A stretch of DNA of 64,000 nt. It comes from Flavobacterium bernardetii (GTDB lineage: Bacteria; Bacteroidota; Bacteroidia; Flavobacteriales; Flavobacteriaceae). The position numbers were made by a program, and so were the translations under genes. Below the pieces are notes generated by a model. It was not told the origin of the DNA, searched no databases, and worked only from the letters and a program-made list of their open reading frames with translations. Below, piece by piece: positions 8,489-17,028 of this stretch. Position 1 is the first letter of the stretch; each line of letters begins with the position of its first letter. The stretch spans positions 707,631 to 771,630 of the forward strand of contig NZ_JAANOQ010000001.1 of NCBI RefSeq assembly GCF_011305415.1, written 5' to 3'.

Positions 8489-8881
8489 ATGAAGCCAAAA
8501 GTTAAGTATGAACTAGAGTTTCCCATTCACTCTTCGCCACAATTATTGTATCAATATATAATTACTCCATCTGGTTTATCAGAATGGTTTGCAGATAACG
8601 TAAATTCTCGTGGAGAGTTTTATACGTTCATTTGGGACGATTCTGAGGAAAATGCCAAACTGGCTTCCAAAAAGTCTGGAGAAAAAGTAAAATTTAAATG
8701 GTTAGATGAAAACAATAAGGAAACAGAATATTTCTTTGAACTAAAAATTCAAGTCGATGAAATTACAAATGATGTTTCTTTAATTGTAACCGATTTTTCT
8801 GAAGAAGATGAATTACCTGAAAATAAATTATTGTGGGAAAGTTTAGTTTCCGATTTAAAACACGTAATTGGTTCGGTTTAA
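8489..8881 (+). CDS. START-like domain protein
   Basis: A 130-residue single-domain protein of the SRPBCC/START-like superfamily found across Flavobacteriia. The sequence opens with KYELEFPIHSSPQLLYQYIITPSGLSEWFAD, the typical helix-grip start that closes a hydrophobic pocket, continues with beta strands (FYTFIWDD, EKVKFKWLDE), and ends with a long helix (LLWESLVSDLKHVIG). A small hydrophobic ligand is expected, but none can be named. It has no signal peptide and is cytoplasmic. The hairpin and class IV aminotransferase gene follow within 50 bases. Confidence 0.88.
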   Translation: MKPKVKYELEFPIHSSPQLLYQYIITPSGLSEWFADNVNSRGEFYTFIWDDSEENAKLASKKSGEKVKFKWLDENNKETEYFFELKIQVDEITNDVSLIVTDFSEEDELPENKLLWESLVSDLKHVIGSV

Positions 8882-8895
8882 TTTTAATAAATAAG

Positions 8896-8903
8896 TATAT
8901 TTG
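8896..8903 (+). promoter_or_regulatory. TATATTTG promoter box overlapping a terminator hairpin
   Basis: TATATTTG matches the TAnnTTTG -7 element. Its last base abuts the hairpin at 8904-8924, so transcription would start inside the hairpin, just ahead of the aminotransferase start codon at 8932. Confidence 0.5.
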
Positions 8904-8931
8904 CCCTGAATAAATTTCAGGGCATTTTTTT
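8904..8931 (+). terminator. Hairpin with T run directly before a start codon
   Basis: Stem GCCCTGA/TCAGGGC with a 7-base loop, then ATTTTTTT, and the ATG of the next gene follows at once. It probably terminates the START-like gene; see findings for the unusual spacing. Confidence 0.7.
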
Positions 8932-9765
8932 ATGATTAATTTTAACGGAAACATACAAGACACTAGCAATATTGCTATCGAAAATAATAGAGGATTTCTT
9001 TATGGTGATGCCATTTTTGAAACCATTAAAGTAAATGGAACTAAAATTTTATTTTTAGAAGAACACTATTTGCGATTAATGGCTTCGATGAGAATTTGTA
9101 GAATGGAAATTCCTATGAATTTTACGATGGAATTTATGGAAGAAGAAATTCTAAAACTAATTGAATTACAAACTAATAAAATAAGTAATAGAATTCGTTT
9201 CGCAGTTTATAGAAATGCGGAAGGATTTTACAATCCAACATCAAATGATGTCCAGTTTGTTGTTACTTGTTCAAATTTAACTTCAGAAAAATACGTGTTT
9301 TTACCTTTAAACTATGAAGTAGAATTATTTAAAGATTTTCACGTTTCGAAACATTTATTATCTACATTAAAAACGAATAATAAGATGATTAATGTGGTTG
9401 CCAGTGTTTTTGCAAAGGAAAACGGATTTGATAACTGCCTTTTAATTAATGACGATAAAAATGTAGTAGAAGCTATAAATGGCAATATTTTTATGAAAAT
9501 GGGTAATCAATTGATTACACCACCAACTTCAGATGGTTGTTTAAATGGAATTATGCGTAAACAAATTATTGCTTTGGTAAGTAAAATGGAAAACATTGAA
9601 ATAATTGAAAAAAGCATTTCTCCTTTCGATTTACAAAAAGCAGATGAGTTGTTTCTTTCAAATGTAATTTCTGGAATTCAACCTATAACAAAATATAGAA
9701 AAAAGGAATTTACTTCAGAATTAGCTAAAGAAATTACAGAATTACTGAATAACTCAATTAATTAA
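8932..9765 (+). CDS. Aminotransferase class IV
   Basis: A 277-residue fold-type IV PLP enzyme, the family of branched-chain aminotransferases and aminodeoxychorismate lyase (PabC). The N-terminal block NRGFLYGDAIFETIKV is diagnostic. The PLP lysine is in STLKTNNKM, and EAINGNIFMKMGNQLITPP and GIMRKQII follow in the expected order. The KTNN context and the short length look more like the PabC/D-amino-acid aminotransferase branch than like IlvE, but the reaction cannot be settled here. The 3' end overlaps the converging yqgE-like gene by 8 bases. Confidence 0.88.
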   Translation: MINFNGNIQDTSNIAIENNRGFLYGDAIFETIKVNGTKILFLEEHYLRLMASMRICRMEIPMNFTMEFMEEEILKLIELQTNKISNRIRFAVYRNAEGFYNPTSNDVQFVVTCSNLTSEKYVFLPLNYEVELFKDFHVSKHLLSTLKTNNKMINVVASVFAKENGFDNCLLINDDKNVVEAINGNIFMKMGNQLITPPTSDGCLNGIMRKQIIALVSKMENIEIIEKSISPFDLQKADELFLSNVISGIQPITKYRKKEFTSELAKEITELLNNSIN

Positions 9766-10318
9766 GCGTAGGATTTTCTGGCGAATTGGAAAAGTAAATG
9801 TATTCGCCACCAATTTCGTTAAGTTTCTCTTTCCAAAAGTTCTGGCTGTTTTTGCCAATGATTTTGTTTTGTAGTTCGTTTTCCACAATTATCCAAGAAT
9901 TTTCTTCTAATTCTTCTTCTAATTGATTGGTGTCCCAACCGCTATATCCAAGAAAAAAACGAATATTTTCTTTAGAAATCTTACCTTCATTGATTAAATT
10001 TTTAGTGGTTTCAAAATCGCCACCCCAATATAAACCATAAGATATTTCCACACTTTCCGGAATTAATTCTGGTACATTGTGTAAAAAATATAAATTATCT
10101 TGTTCAACTGGACCGCCATTGTATACCATAAAATTAGCATCAATTTCAGGAATTAAGTCATTGATAGAATAGGATAGAGGTTTGTTTAAAATAAACCCTA
10201 CACTTCCTTCTTTAGTATATTCAGTTAATAAGATCACAGATCTATTAAAAGACATGTCGTTTGTGATTGTTGGTTCAGCTACGAGTAAACAACCTTTTTT
10301 GGGTAACATTGATATCAT
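9758..10318 (-). CDS. YqgE/AlgH family protein
   Basis: 186 residues matching the YqgE/AlgH (UPF0301) family, a conserved bacterial protein of unclear biochemical function. The start KKGCLLVAEPTI, then FNRSVILLTEY, GSVGFILNKPL, YNGGPVEQDNLYFLH and FFLGYSGWDTNQLEEE are all family hallmarks. Length is normal. Convergent overlap with the preceding aminotransferase leaves no room for a terminator between the two. The tail after residue 160 is slightly more divergent. Confidence 0.95.
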   Translation of the reverse strand: MISMLPKKGCLLVAEPTITNDMSFNRSVILLTEYTKEGSVGFILNKPLSYSINDLIPEIDANFMVYNGGPVEQDNLYFLHNVPELIPESVEISYGLYWGGDFETTKNLINEGKISKENIRFFLGYSGWDTNQLEEELEENSWIIVENELQNKIIGKNSQNFWKEKLNEIGGEYIYFSNSPENPTLN

Positions 10319-10419
10319 AAGCTAAATATTTTAATTGAATTTAAAAAAAATAAATTTACTGAACAAATAAAATCGATAAAATGTTAATTTTATCATAAAG
10401 CGATAATATAGAACATAAA

Positions 10420-10446
10420 AAAAGCCTCTTACTAGAAGAGGCTTTT
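10420..10446 (-). terminator. Terminator of the HU gene
   Basis: Arms AAAAGCCTCTT (10420-10430) and AAGAGGCTTTT (10436-10446); read on the minus strand it ends in a T-rich run. Confidence 0.9.
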
Positions 10447-10466
10447 AAATAAATCAAATATATATA

Positions 10467-10742
10467 TTATTTGTTTACAGCTCCGTCTAATTCAGCACCA
10501 GCTTTAAATTTTACTACATTTTTAGCAGCAATTTTGATAGTTTTTCCAGTTTGAGGATTTCTTCCATCTCTAGCCGCTCTTTTTGAGATTGACCATGATC
10601 CAAAACCTACTAAAGAAACTCTTCCACCTTTTTGTAATGTACCTTCTACACTTCCTAAAAATGACTCTAAAGCTAATTTAGCTGCTGCTTTAGTAATTCC
10701 TGAAGCTGCTGCCATTGCATCGATTAATTCTGATTTGTTCAT
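10467..10742 (-). CDS. HU-family DNA-binding protein
   Basis: A 91-residue nucleoid protein that bends DNA. The sequence follows the HU pattern: MNKSELIDAMAAASGITK, a helix to residue 45, then GRVSLVGFGSWSISKRAARDGRNPQTGKTIKIAAK with the conserved arm motif GRNPQTG. The tip proline and flanking Arg are present. It has its own promoter (10784-10813) and terminator, as expected for an abundant single-gene transcript. Several HU paralogues are usual in Bacteroidota, so I give no symbol. Confidence 0.96.
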   Translation of the reverse strand: MNKSELIDAMAAASGITKAAAKLALESFLGSVEGTLQKGGRVSLVGFGSWSISKRAARDGRNPQTGKTIKIAAKNVVKFKAGAELDGAVNK

Positions 10743-10783
10743 AATTGATAGTTATTAATTGATTAAACATATTTTTCTTAATA

Positions 10784-10813
10784 CAAATTTATACGTATCC
10801 TTGAACTGTGCAA
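10784..10813 (-). promoter_or_regulatory. Promoter of the HU gene
   Basis: On the minus strand TTG (10811-10813) and TAAATTTG (10784-10791) are separated by 19 bases, the consensus spacing for the primary sigma factor of Bacteroidota. The box lies 41 bases upstream of the start codon. Confidence 0.7.
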
Positions 10814-10903
10814 GTATTTCCTACTATTTTTGTTAAAAATGTTGATAAATCGGCTGAAATGTTAATAAAGTACCTTTTTAAGGGCGACTTTTTGCATAGA
10901 TTG

Positions 10904-11851
10904 TTATTTTACAAAGGCTTCCGAGCTAATTTGTGTTCCATTTAATAGTTCATGAATTTGCATTTTCTTTTTACCAGGAAACTGTAAACTCTCTATTTGT
11001 ATGAATCCATTCGCTACAGCAATCTTCATTTCTTTTTTTCCTGAAATTATTGTTCCTATAGAATACGCGTGTGTTTCTTCAATATATTTAGAATCGTAAA
11101 TTTTTACATTCCATTCGTTTTCGCCATCTTTAATAAAGGTCCAAGCTGCAGGATAAGGACATAATCCTCTAATTTGATTGTAAATTTCTATTCCCGATTT
11201 GGTCCAATCAATTTTACAATTGTCTTTGTTCAGTTTGTAAGCTGTTTTTAAATCCGAATTTTCAGTTTGAATTGTTGTAGTAACATTTCCTTTTTCAATC
11301 AATTCTAACGTTTCAAGAACAGTTTCTGAGCCTAAAACCATCAACTTATCGTGAAGTTGTCCAACATTTTCATTTGGATCAATAGGAATCTTTTTGTTTA
11401 AAATCATCGCACCTGTATCAATCTTATCATCAATAAAAAATGTTGTTACACCAGTTTCCGTTTCTCCATTAATAATAGCCCAATTAATAGGTGCAGCACC
11501 TCTATAATTGGGTAACAAAGAGGCATGAAGATTAAACGTTCCTAATTTTGGCATTTTCCAAACCACTTCTGGCAACATTCTAAAAGCTACTACGATTTGT
11601 AAATTCGCATTATAGCTGGCTAATTCTGCTAAAAACTCTTCGTTTTTTAAATTGGTAGGTTGTAAAATTGGTAAGTTTTTTTCTAAAGCATACGTTTTTA
11701 CAGCACTAACAGAAACTTTTTGTCCACGCCCAGCTGGTTTATCTGGCGCAGTAATGACTGCAGCAATTTCAAACTGACTATTATATATGGTGTCGAGAAT
11801 ACCAACTGCGAAGTCGGGTGTTCCCATAAATACGATTCTTAATTTTTCCAT
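10904..11851 (-). CDS. fmt: Methionyl-tRNA formyltransferase
   Basis: Transfers formyl from 10-formyl-THF to Met-tRNAi. I start at MEKLRIVFMGTPDF (11851); 14 extra upstream codons overlap a dispersed repeat and match nothing in the family. From this start the protein has 315 residues, the normal length. The formyltransferase domain shows FMGTPDFAV, the loop VITAPDKPAGRGQK, the active-site block FNLHASLLPNYRGAAPINWAIINGE with the catalytic Asn/His, and FIDDKIDTG. The C-terminal OB-like domain starts near residue 205. It follows recQ by about 67 bases on the same strand. Confidence 0.97.
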   Translation of the reverse strand: MEKLRIVFMGTPDFAVGILDTIYNSQFEIAAVITAPDKPAGRGQKVSVSAVKTYALEKNLPILQPTNLKNEEFLAELASYNANLQIVVAFRMLPEVVWKMPKLGTFNLHASLLPNYRGAAPINWAIINGETETGVTTFFIDDKIDTGAMILNKKIPIDPNENVGQLHDKLMVLGSETVLETLELIEKGNVTTTIQTENSDLKTAYKLNKDNCKIDWTKSGIEIYNQIRGLCPYPAAWTFIKDGENEWNVKIYDSKYIEETHAYSIGTIISGKKEMKIAVANGFIQIESLQFPGKKKMQIHELLNGTQISSEAFVK

Positions 11852-11872
11852 GTTATTGTAAGTTGCTAAGCA

Positions 11873-11914
11873 TTTTTTTTGCCACGAAGGCACAAAGACA
11901 CTAAGATTTTTTAT
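11873..11914. repeat. TTTGCCACGAAGG dispersed repeat
   Basis: Sequence beginning TTTGCCACGAAGGCAC and running on through AAAGACACTAAGA lies between recQ and fmt. The reverse complement of a close relative is at 44711-44733, and a shorter relative is at 3374-3502. Confidence 0.6.
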
Positions 11915-11918
11915 TGTT

Positions 11919-13802
11919 TTACTTAATTTGATACTTATTTGAAGCGTTTAAAAAGATAAAATCGTTTTCTAATAAGTTTTGTAGGGCAAAGATAATTTCT
12001 TCTGTTGAAAATGTAAGTGAATTTTCTATTTCATTTGAAGATAAAGTACCTTTTTTTAATAGATTTTGAATACTTTCTGAAACAGATTTGGGTTCCGATT
12101 TATTTTTAGAATTGCAATACGAACAAATTCCACAAGCTTTAGCATTTTCTTCTCCGAAATAATTCGAAATTAAAACCGATTTACATTTCGAATTATCTGA
12201 AACGAAATTTAGCATTTGATTGTATTGCTCAATTTTAATCTGATTCTGATTTTCTAATATTTTTACAACTCGATTAATGGTATAACTGTCTTCTCGAGGT
12301 TCGTTATATAAAATCGAAATATCGTTGCTTTGTAATTTTAATTCTATTATTTCTTGCGAATGTAATTTATTTAAGACTTTAATTACTTTATCTTCCGAAG
12401 TGCCCGATTTTGTTGCGATTAATGCGGTGTTGATAATCGTAACTTGTTCAAAAACACCGGTATAATTTCGTAAAATAGTTTCAATAACAGCAGCGTCTTT
12501 TACGTTCAAACTGCAATATCTAATTACTTCTCGGCTTTCTATTAAAAACTGTAAACTCGCTTTGTTACTAATTAAGTTGTTTAGTGTGATAATTCCTTGT
12601 CGGTCTAAAAACTGTAAACAAGCAAATGTTTTGGTGACAGATAAATTAAACTTCGCACAAAACTGATTCAAATTCAAATAGAAAAGCTCTTGAAAACCTT
12701 CGCCATAAGCAATTTGAAAATGATTGTTTAAATTTTTGTAAACCAAATGCAGAAACTCTTTATTTGGTAAATTCGATATAAAATAATTCTTTAAGTTTTC
12801 TGAATTTATTTCTGGCGTCAATAACAAGGCAAACGATTTATTCCCATTTCTACCAGCTCTTCCGGCTTCTTGGTAATAGTTTTCGATATTATCTGGAATT
12901 TGTAAATGTACTACTGTTTTCACATTCGGTTTGTCAATTCCCATTCCGAAAGCGTTAGTTGCGACAATGATTTTGGCTTTTTCTTCTAGCCACAAATTCA
13001 TGTTTTTTTCTTTTTCTTTATTTGATAATCCACCGTGATAATACGTTGCGGTAAAACCTAAATCGGTAAAGGTTTTACTAAACTCTACACAAGATTTTCT
13101 GTTTTTTACATAAACGATTGATGGTTCTGGATTTCTTAAGAAAATTTGCTTTAGTTTTCCGAGTTTGTCTTCGGTTTTGATAATGTGATATCCTAAGTTT
13201 TCTCGCGCAAACGAATTTTTAAAAATCGTAGGATTTTCAAGTTTTAATAAAGTACAAATATCGGTTTGAACTCGTGGAGTCGCTGTAGCTGTCAAAGCAA
13301 TAAAAGCAACAGAAAAATATTCTTTTAAAGCGGCAATTTTTAAATAGGCTGGTCGGAAATCGTGTCCCCATTGACTGATACAATGTGCTTCATCAATAGC
13401 GACTAAATTTACGTTTAAGTTTTTTATGCGTTCTAAAACCCAATCTTGTTGCAAGCGTTCAGGAGAAACATATAGAAATTTATATCCGCCAAAAGCACAA
13501 TTATCAAGTAGGTTATTGGTTTCTTCGAATGAAATTCCACCTGTTAAAGCAATGGCTTTTATGTTTTTGTTTTTTAGATTCTCCACTTGATCTTTCATTA
13601 AAGCGACAAGAGGAGAAATTACTAAGCAAATTCCAGGTTTAATTAGCGCTGGAATCTGAAAACATATCGACTTTCCACCACCAGTTGGCAACAAGGCAAA
13701 AGTATCTTTTCCGGATAAAACGGTGTTGATAATTTCCTCTTGAGTTGGTCTAAAAGCGTCATGTTTCCAGTGCGCTTTTAATACATCTAGTGGTTGATTC
13801 AT
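11919..13802 (-). CDS. recQ: ATP-dependent DNA helicase RecQ, short form
   Basis: A 3'-5' superfamily 2 helicase in recombination and replication-fork repair. Walker A LPTGGGKS lies at residues 38-45, DEAHCISQWGHDFRPAYL (motif II plus the RecQ aromatic loop) near 135, the SAT-equivalent ALTATATPR near 170, and QEAGRAGRNG (motif VI) near 307. A zinc-binding RQC-type cysteine set (CKS...ACGICSYC) is present near 545-565. At 627 residues it lacks an obvious HRDC domain, so it is the shorter flavobacterial paralogue; longer RecQ proteins with HRDC are about 700 residues. Ten bases separate it from the AAA protein upstream. Confidence 0.93.
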   Translation of the reverse strand: MNQPLDVLKAHWKHDAFRPTQEEIINTVLSGKDTFALLPTGGGKSICFQIPALIKPGICLVISPLVALMKDQVENLKNKNIKAIALTGGISFEETNNLLDNCAFGGYKFLYVSPERLQQDWVLERIKNLNVNLVAIDEAHCISQWGHDFRPAYLKIAALKEYFSVAFIALTATATPRVQTDICTLLKLENPTIFKNSFARENLGYHIIKTEDKLGKLKQIFLRNPEPSIVYVKNRKSCVEFSKTFTDLGFTATYYHGGLSNKEKEKNMNLWLEEKAKIIVATNAFGMGIDKPNVKTVVHLQIPDNIENYYQEAGRAGRNGNKSFALLLTPEINSENLKNYFISNLPNKEFLHLVYKNLNNHFQIAYGEGFQELFYLNLNQFCAKFNLSVTKTFACLQFLDRQGIITLNNLISNKASLQFLIESREVIRYCSLNVKDAAVIETILRNYTGVFEQVTIINTALIATKSGTSEDKVIKVLNKLHSQEIIELKLQSNDISILYNEPREDSYTINRVVKILENQNQIKIEQYNQMLNFVSDNSKCKSVLISNYFGEENAKACGICSYCNSKNKSEPKSVSESIQNLLKKGTLSSNEIENSLTFSTEEIIFALQNLLENDFIFLNASNKYQIK

Positions 13803-13811
13803 TAAAGCGAA

Positions 13812-14348
13812 TTAGTCTTTTAAGTGATTGATAATGAAAGCATATCTTTCTTCTACAGAAGTTTTTGGCACTTCGTGTAAATCGTATCCATATTTCATAT
13901 ACGTATCAACTAAAAATTGGTGAATTCTACTAGCTTCTTCGTAACTTTCATAACGCGTTTCATCGCTAGTATAAATTTCTTCCCAAGGTGGTAATAAGAA
14001 AATGGTATCGTATTTATATTTTTCGCAAGCTTCAATAAATTTTTCAGGATACGTATCGCCTATAAAATCCATATACGCCACAACATCTGGAATTCCTCTA
14101 TCTATAAAAACTGTTTTATCTTCATTAACCGCATTTTCATATTGTTTAATTCTGCCTTCTAAAAGCCTTTCGCTAAACAACATAGGGTTTTCTAAAAATA
14201 AAAATTCTGCACCATCAGCTCGAGCATCAAGAATCACTTGTCTAGAAATTTCAGGATAACAAATGTGTCCTTCGTTTTCTAAATGGTTAATTAAAGTTGT
14301 TTTTCCAGAGCTTGGTCCGCCAATTAATAGTATAATTTTTTTGTTCAT
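13812..14348 (-). CDS. AAA-type P-loop ATPase/kinase
   Basis: A 178-residue P-loop protein of the small stand-alone AAA (COG3911-like) type. Walker A is GGPSSGKTT at residues 9-17. A Walker-B-like TVFIDRGIPDVVAYMDF lies near 85-101, and FLLPPWEEIYTSDETRYESYEEASRIH lies near 118, a lid with several arginines. The overall layout recalls nucleotide or small-molecule kinases. The biological substrate is unknown. It is the first gene of a minus-strand run with recQ and fmt, and divergent from the DUF493 gene. Confidence 0.88.
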   Translation of the reverse strand: MNKKIILLIGGPSSGKTTLINHLENEGHICYPEISRQVILDARADGAEFLFLENPMLFSERLLEGRIKQYENAVNEDKTVFIDRGIPDVVAYMDFIGDTYPEKFIEACEKYKYDTIFLLPPWEEIYTSDETRYESYEEASRIHQFLVDTYMKYGYDLHEVPKTSVEERYAFIINHLKD

Positions 14349-14436
14349 TTTGTGTCTTAAAAGTTCAAATGTACTATCATTTTTTTTATTTTGAAAATCT
14401 TAATTATTTATATTTTTAAATGAAACATTATAAATG

Positions 14437-14444
14437 TATATTTG
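14437..14444 (+). promoter_or_regulatory. TATATTTG promoter box
   Basis: A match to TAnnTTTG placed 24 bases before the DUF493 start; no convincing TTG at the usual distance upstream. Confidence 0.5.
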
Positions 14445-14467
14445 TTCTTTTATTAGCTTAAATTTAC

Positions 14468-14752
14468 ATGGATAAAGAGACAGAAGATTTTTACGTTAGA
14501 TTGAAATCAGAATTAGAAGAATCAACAACTTGGCCAGCCATTTACTTATATAAATTTATTGTTCCAACTAGTGATACCAACATTAATTTAGTTGAAAACA
14601 CGTTCAATAATATGGGAGCCGTTATAAAAACTCATTCTTCTAAAACAGGAAAATATACTAGTATTTCTATAAACGTTACGATGCAAGATGCAGATAAAGT
14701 TATTGAAAAATACAAAGAATTATCAACTATAGAAGGAATTATTTCATTATAA
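14468..14752 (+). CDS. DUF493 (YbeD-like) family protein
   Basis: A 94-residue ACT-like small protein of the DUF493 family. Features are WPAIYLYKFIVP, the long polar loop after NTFNNMG, HSSKTGKYTSISINVTM and a closing helix (ADKVIEKYKELSTIEGIISL). The family is predicted to be regulatory and ACT-like, with no proven function. It heads a tight operon: DUF4290 begins 3 bases after its stop and murA follows directly, an order I recognise as usual for Flavobacteriaceae. Confidence 0.93.
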   Translation: MDKETEDFYVRLKSELEESTTWPAIYLYKFIVPTSDTNINLVENTFNNMGAVIKTHSSKTGKYTSISINVTMQDADKVIEKYKELSTIEGIISL

Positions 14753-14754
14753 AT

Positions 14755-15621
14755 ATGTCATATAGAAACGAAGACGCCATTAGTTTTTTAGAATATAATT
14801 CGCAAAGGGAACATTTGATTATTCCTGAATACGGACGATATGTTCAAAAATTAATTGATCAAATTACAGTTATTGAAGATAGAGAGAGACGCAATAAAGG
14901 GGCGAGATATGTAATTTCTGTTTTAGGAAATTTGAATCCGCATTTGCGTGATGTTCCCGATTTTCAGCATAAACTTTGGGATCAATTGTTTATCATGTCT
15001 GATTTTAAATTAGATATTGATTCTCCGTACCCAATTCCTACAAGAGAAGTAGTGCAATTGAAACCAGATCGTTTAGCGTATCCTCAAAACTTTCCTAAAT
15101 ATAGATTTTACGGAAACAACATCAAATATATGATTGATGTAGCTCGTAAATGGGAGGAAGGTGAATTGAAAAACGCGTTGATTATTGTGATTGCGAATCA
15201 CATGAAAAAGTGTTTCTTAAGTTGGAATAAAGATACGGTTACGGATGAAGTTATTTTCAATCATTTGTTAGAATTGTCTAATGGTGAATTGAACTTAACA
15301 GCAATGAAAGAAGAACTTTCTACGTCGCAGAATTTATTAAAAGTGAACAAAAAGCAGTCGAATAAGACGCAATTTTTTACTAAAAACGAAACGACTAACA
15401 CAAATAGAAATCCGAGCAGACCGCCGTTAAATCAAAATAGACCGACGTCAAATCAAAACAGGCCACAACAGAATACCAATAGGAATCCGAATGCACCAAT
15501 ACCTGCTAAACCGAATTCGCCAGACAATACCAAAGCCAATTTAAATAATCCAAATTATAAAGGCGGCAAAAACTTTAAACCAAAAAGCAATCCAAATAAT
15601 CCAAATAATAATACAATATAA
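14755..15621 (+). CDS. DUF4290 domain protein
   Basis: 288 residues. The conserved DUF4290 domain occupies about residues 1-200: SFLEYNSQREHLIIPEYGRYVQKLI, then RRNKGARYVISVLGNLNPHLRDVPDFQHKLWDQLFIMSDF, and ANHMKKCFLSWNKD. The remaining 90 residues are a low-complexity tail rich in Asn, Pro, Lys and Arg with repeated NRP and NPNN words, probably disordered and nucleic-acid- or surface-binding. The function is unknown. The stop codon touches the murA start, so translation is probably coupled, suggesting a role related to cell-wall synthesis. Confidence 0.93.
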   Translation: MSYRNEDAISFLEYNSQREHLIIPEYGRYVQKLIDQITVIEDRERRNKGARYVISVLGNLNPHLRDVPDFQHKLWDQLFIMSDFKLDIDSPYPIPTREVVQLKPDRLAYPQNFPKYRFYGNNIKYMIDVARKWEEGELKNALIIVIANHMKKCFLSWNKDTVTDEVIFNHLLELSNGELNLTAMKEELSTSQNLLKVNKKQSNKTQFFTKNETTNTNRNPSRPPLNQNRPTSNQNRPQQNTNRNPNAPIPAKPNSPDNTKANLNNPNYKGGKNFKPKSNPNNPNNNTI

Positions 15622-16932
15622 ATGGGAACATTCAAAATTGAAGGCGGTAAGCCCTTAAAAGGAAATGTGCAACCACAAGGTGCAAAAAATGAAGCGTTAC
15701 AGGTTTTATGTCCTGTTTTATTAACTTCAGAAAAAGTTAGAGTTACGAATATTCCTGACATTATTGATGTGAATAAACTAATTACTTTGTTAGGTAATTT
15801 AGGTGTAAAGATTCAGAAAAATGGCCCTGGAGATTATACGTTTCAAGCGGATGAAGTTAATGTGGGTTATTTAGAAACGGAAGCTTTCAAAAAAGAGGGT
15901 GGAAGTTTACGTGGTTCTATTATGATTGTTGGACCGTTATTAGCTCGTTTTGGAAAAGGATTTATTCCGAAACCAGGTGGTGATAAAATTGGAAGACGTC
16001 GTTTAGATACACATTTTGAAGGTTTCATTAATTTAGGTGCGAAATTCAGATACAATAGAGAAGACCATTTTTATGGTGTGGAAAATGAAGGGCGTTTAAA
16101 AGGCGCTTACATGTTATTAGACGAAGCTTCTGTTACAGGAACGGCTAATATTGTAATGGCTGCTGTTTTAGCAGAAGGAATTACAACAATATATAACGCA
16201 GCTTGTGAACCTTACTTACAACAATTATGTAAGATGTTGAATTCAATGGGTGCGAAAATTACAGGAATTGGTTCTAACTTATTGACTATTGAAGGTGTGG
16301 AATCTTTAGGTGGTTGTGAGCACAGAATTTTACCTGATATGGTTGAAATTGGTTCTTGGATTGGTTTAGCGGCTATGACTAAGAGTGAAATTACAATCAA
16401 AAATGTGAGCTGGGAAAATTTAGGACAAATTCCAAACGTGTTTAGAAAATTAGGAATTACTTTAGAACAAAAAGGTGACGATATTTACATTCCTGCTCAT
16501 AAAGACGGATATGAAATTAAAACTGATATTGATGGTTCTATTTTAACGGTTTCTGATGCACCATGGCCAGGATTTACGCCTGACTTATTAAGTATCATTT
16601 TAGTCGTAGCGACCCAAGCAAAAGGAGATGTTTTAATTCATCAAAAAATGTTTGAAAGCCGTTTGTTTTTCGTGGATAAATTGATTGATATGGGTGCGAA
16701 AATTATGTTATGTGATCCGCACAGAGCTGTGGTTATGGGACATAACTTTGAATCGCAATTAAAAGCTACAACGATGAGTTCACCAGATATTAGAGCCGGT
16801 ATTTCGTTATTAATTGCAGCACTTTCTGCAAAAGGTACAAGTACCATTCAAAATATCGAACAAATTGATAGAGGTTACGAAAGAATAGATGAACGATTAA
16901 GAGTCTTAGGCGCAAATATCGTAAGAGTATAA
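15622..16932 (+). CDS. murA: UDP-N-acetylglucosamine 1-carboxyvinyltransferase, Cys-to-Asp form
   Basis: First committed step of peptidoglycan synthesis: transfer of enolpyruvyl from PEP to UDP-GlcNAc. 436 residues, with the conserved Lys22 in GAKNEAL, LLARFGKG at about 107-113, RRRLDTHFEGF, the late DAPWPGFTPDLLSI with the catalytic Asp, and SPDIRAGISLLIAAL. The active-site loop that usually reads PGGC reads PGGD, so residue 121 (codon at 15982-15984) is Asp at the position of the fosfomycin target Cys115. MurA enzymes with Asp at this position remain active and are insensitive to fosfomycin. Two 3'-end copies of this gene occur downstream at 19401 and 22726. Confidence 0.97.
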   Translation: MGTFKIEGGKPLKGNVQPQGAKNEALQVLCPVLLTSEKVRVTNIPDIIDVNKLITLLGNLGVKIQKNGPGDYTFQADEVNVGYLETEAFKKEGGSLRGSIMIVGPLLARFGKGFIPKPGGDKIGRRRLDTHFEGFINLGAKFRYNREDHFYGVENEGRLKGAYMLLDEASVTGTANIVMAAVLAEGITTIYNAACEPYLQQLCKMLNSMGAKITGIGSNLLTIEGVESLGGCEHRILPDMVEIGSWIGLAAMTKSEITIKNVSWENLGQIPNVFRKLGITLEQKGDDIYIPAHKDGYEIKTDIDGSILTVSDAPWPGFTPDLLSIILVVATQAKGDVLIHQKMFESRLFFVDKLIDMGAKIMLCDPHRAVVMGHNFESQLKATTMSSPDIRAGISLLIAALSAKGTSTIQNIEQIDRGYERIDERLRVLGANIVRV

Positions 16933-16936
16933 ATAG

Positions 16937-16964
16937 AAAAGCGACAGTGATGTCGCTTTTTTTG
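16937..16964 (+). terminator. Terminator of murA
   Basis: AAAAGCGACA, loop GTGA, TGTCGC and a run of T. Diverged copies of this same terminator accompany the murA 3'-end copies downstream. Confidence 0.9.
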
Positions 16965-16967
16965 TTT

Positions 16968-17000
16968 AGACCTGACAAGTTTTTAAAACTTGTCAGGTCT
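16968..17000. repeat. CCTGACA hairpin repeat, copy 1
   Basis: Perfect 16-bp arms starting AGACCTGACAAG and ending CTTGTCAGGTCT, followed by T4. A related hairpin with changed but still complementary arms is at 38274-38304. It also serves as a second terminator. Confidence 0.75.
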
Positions 17001-17028
17001 TTTTATTAGATATACTTTGTATAAATCG

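Noticed and set aside
11852..11893. Longer N-terminus for Fmt
   Set aside because: The extra codons run into a dispersed repeat, and the family starts at the internal Met.
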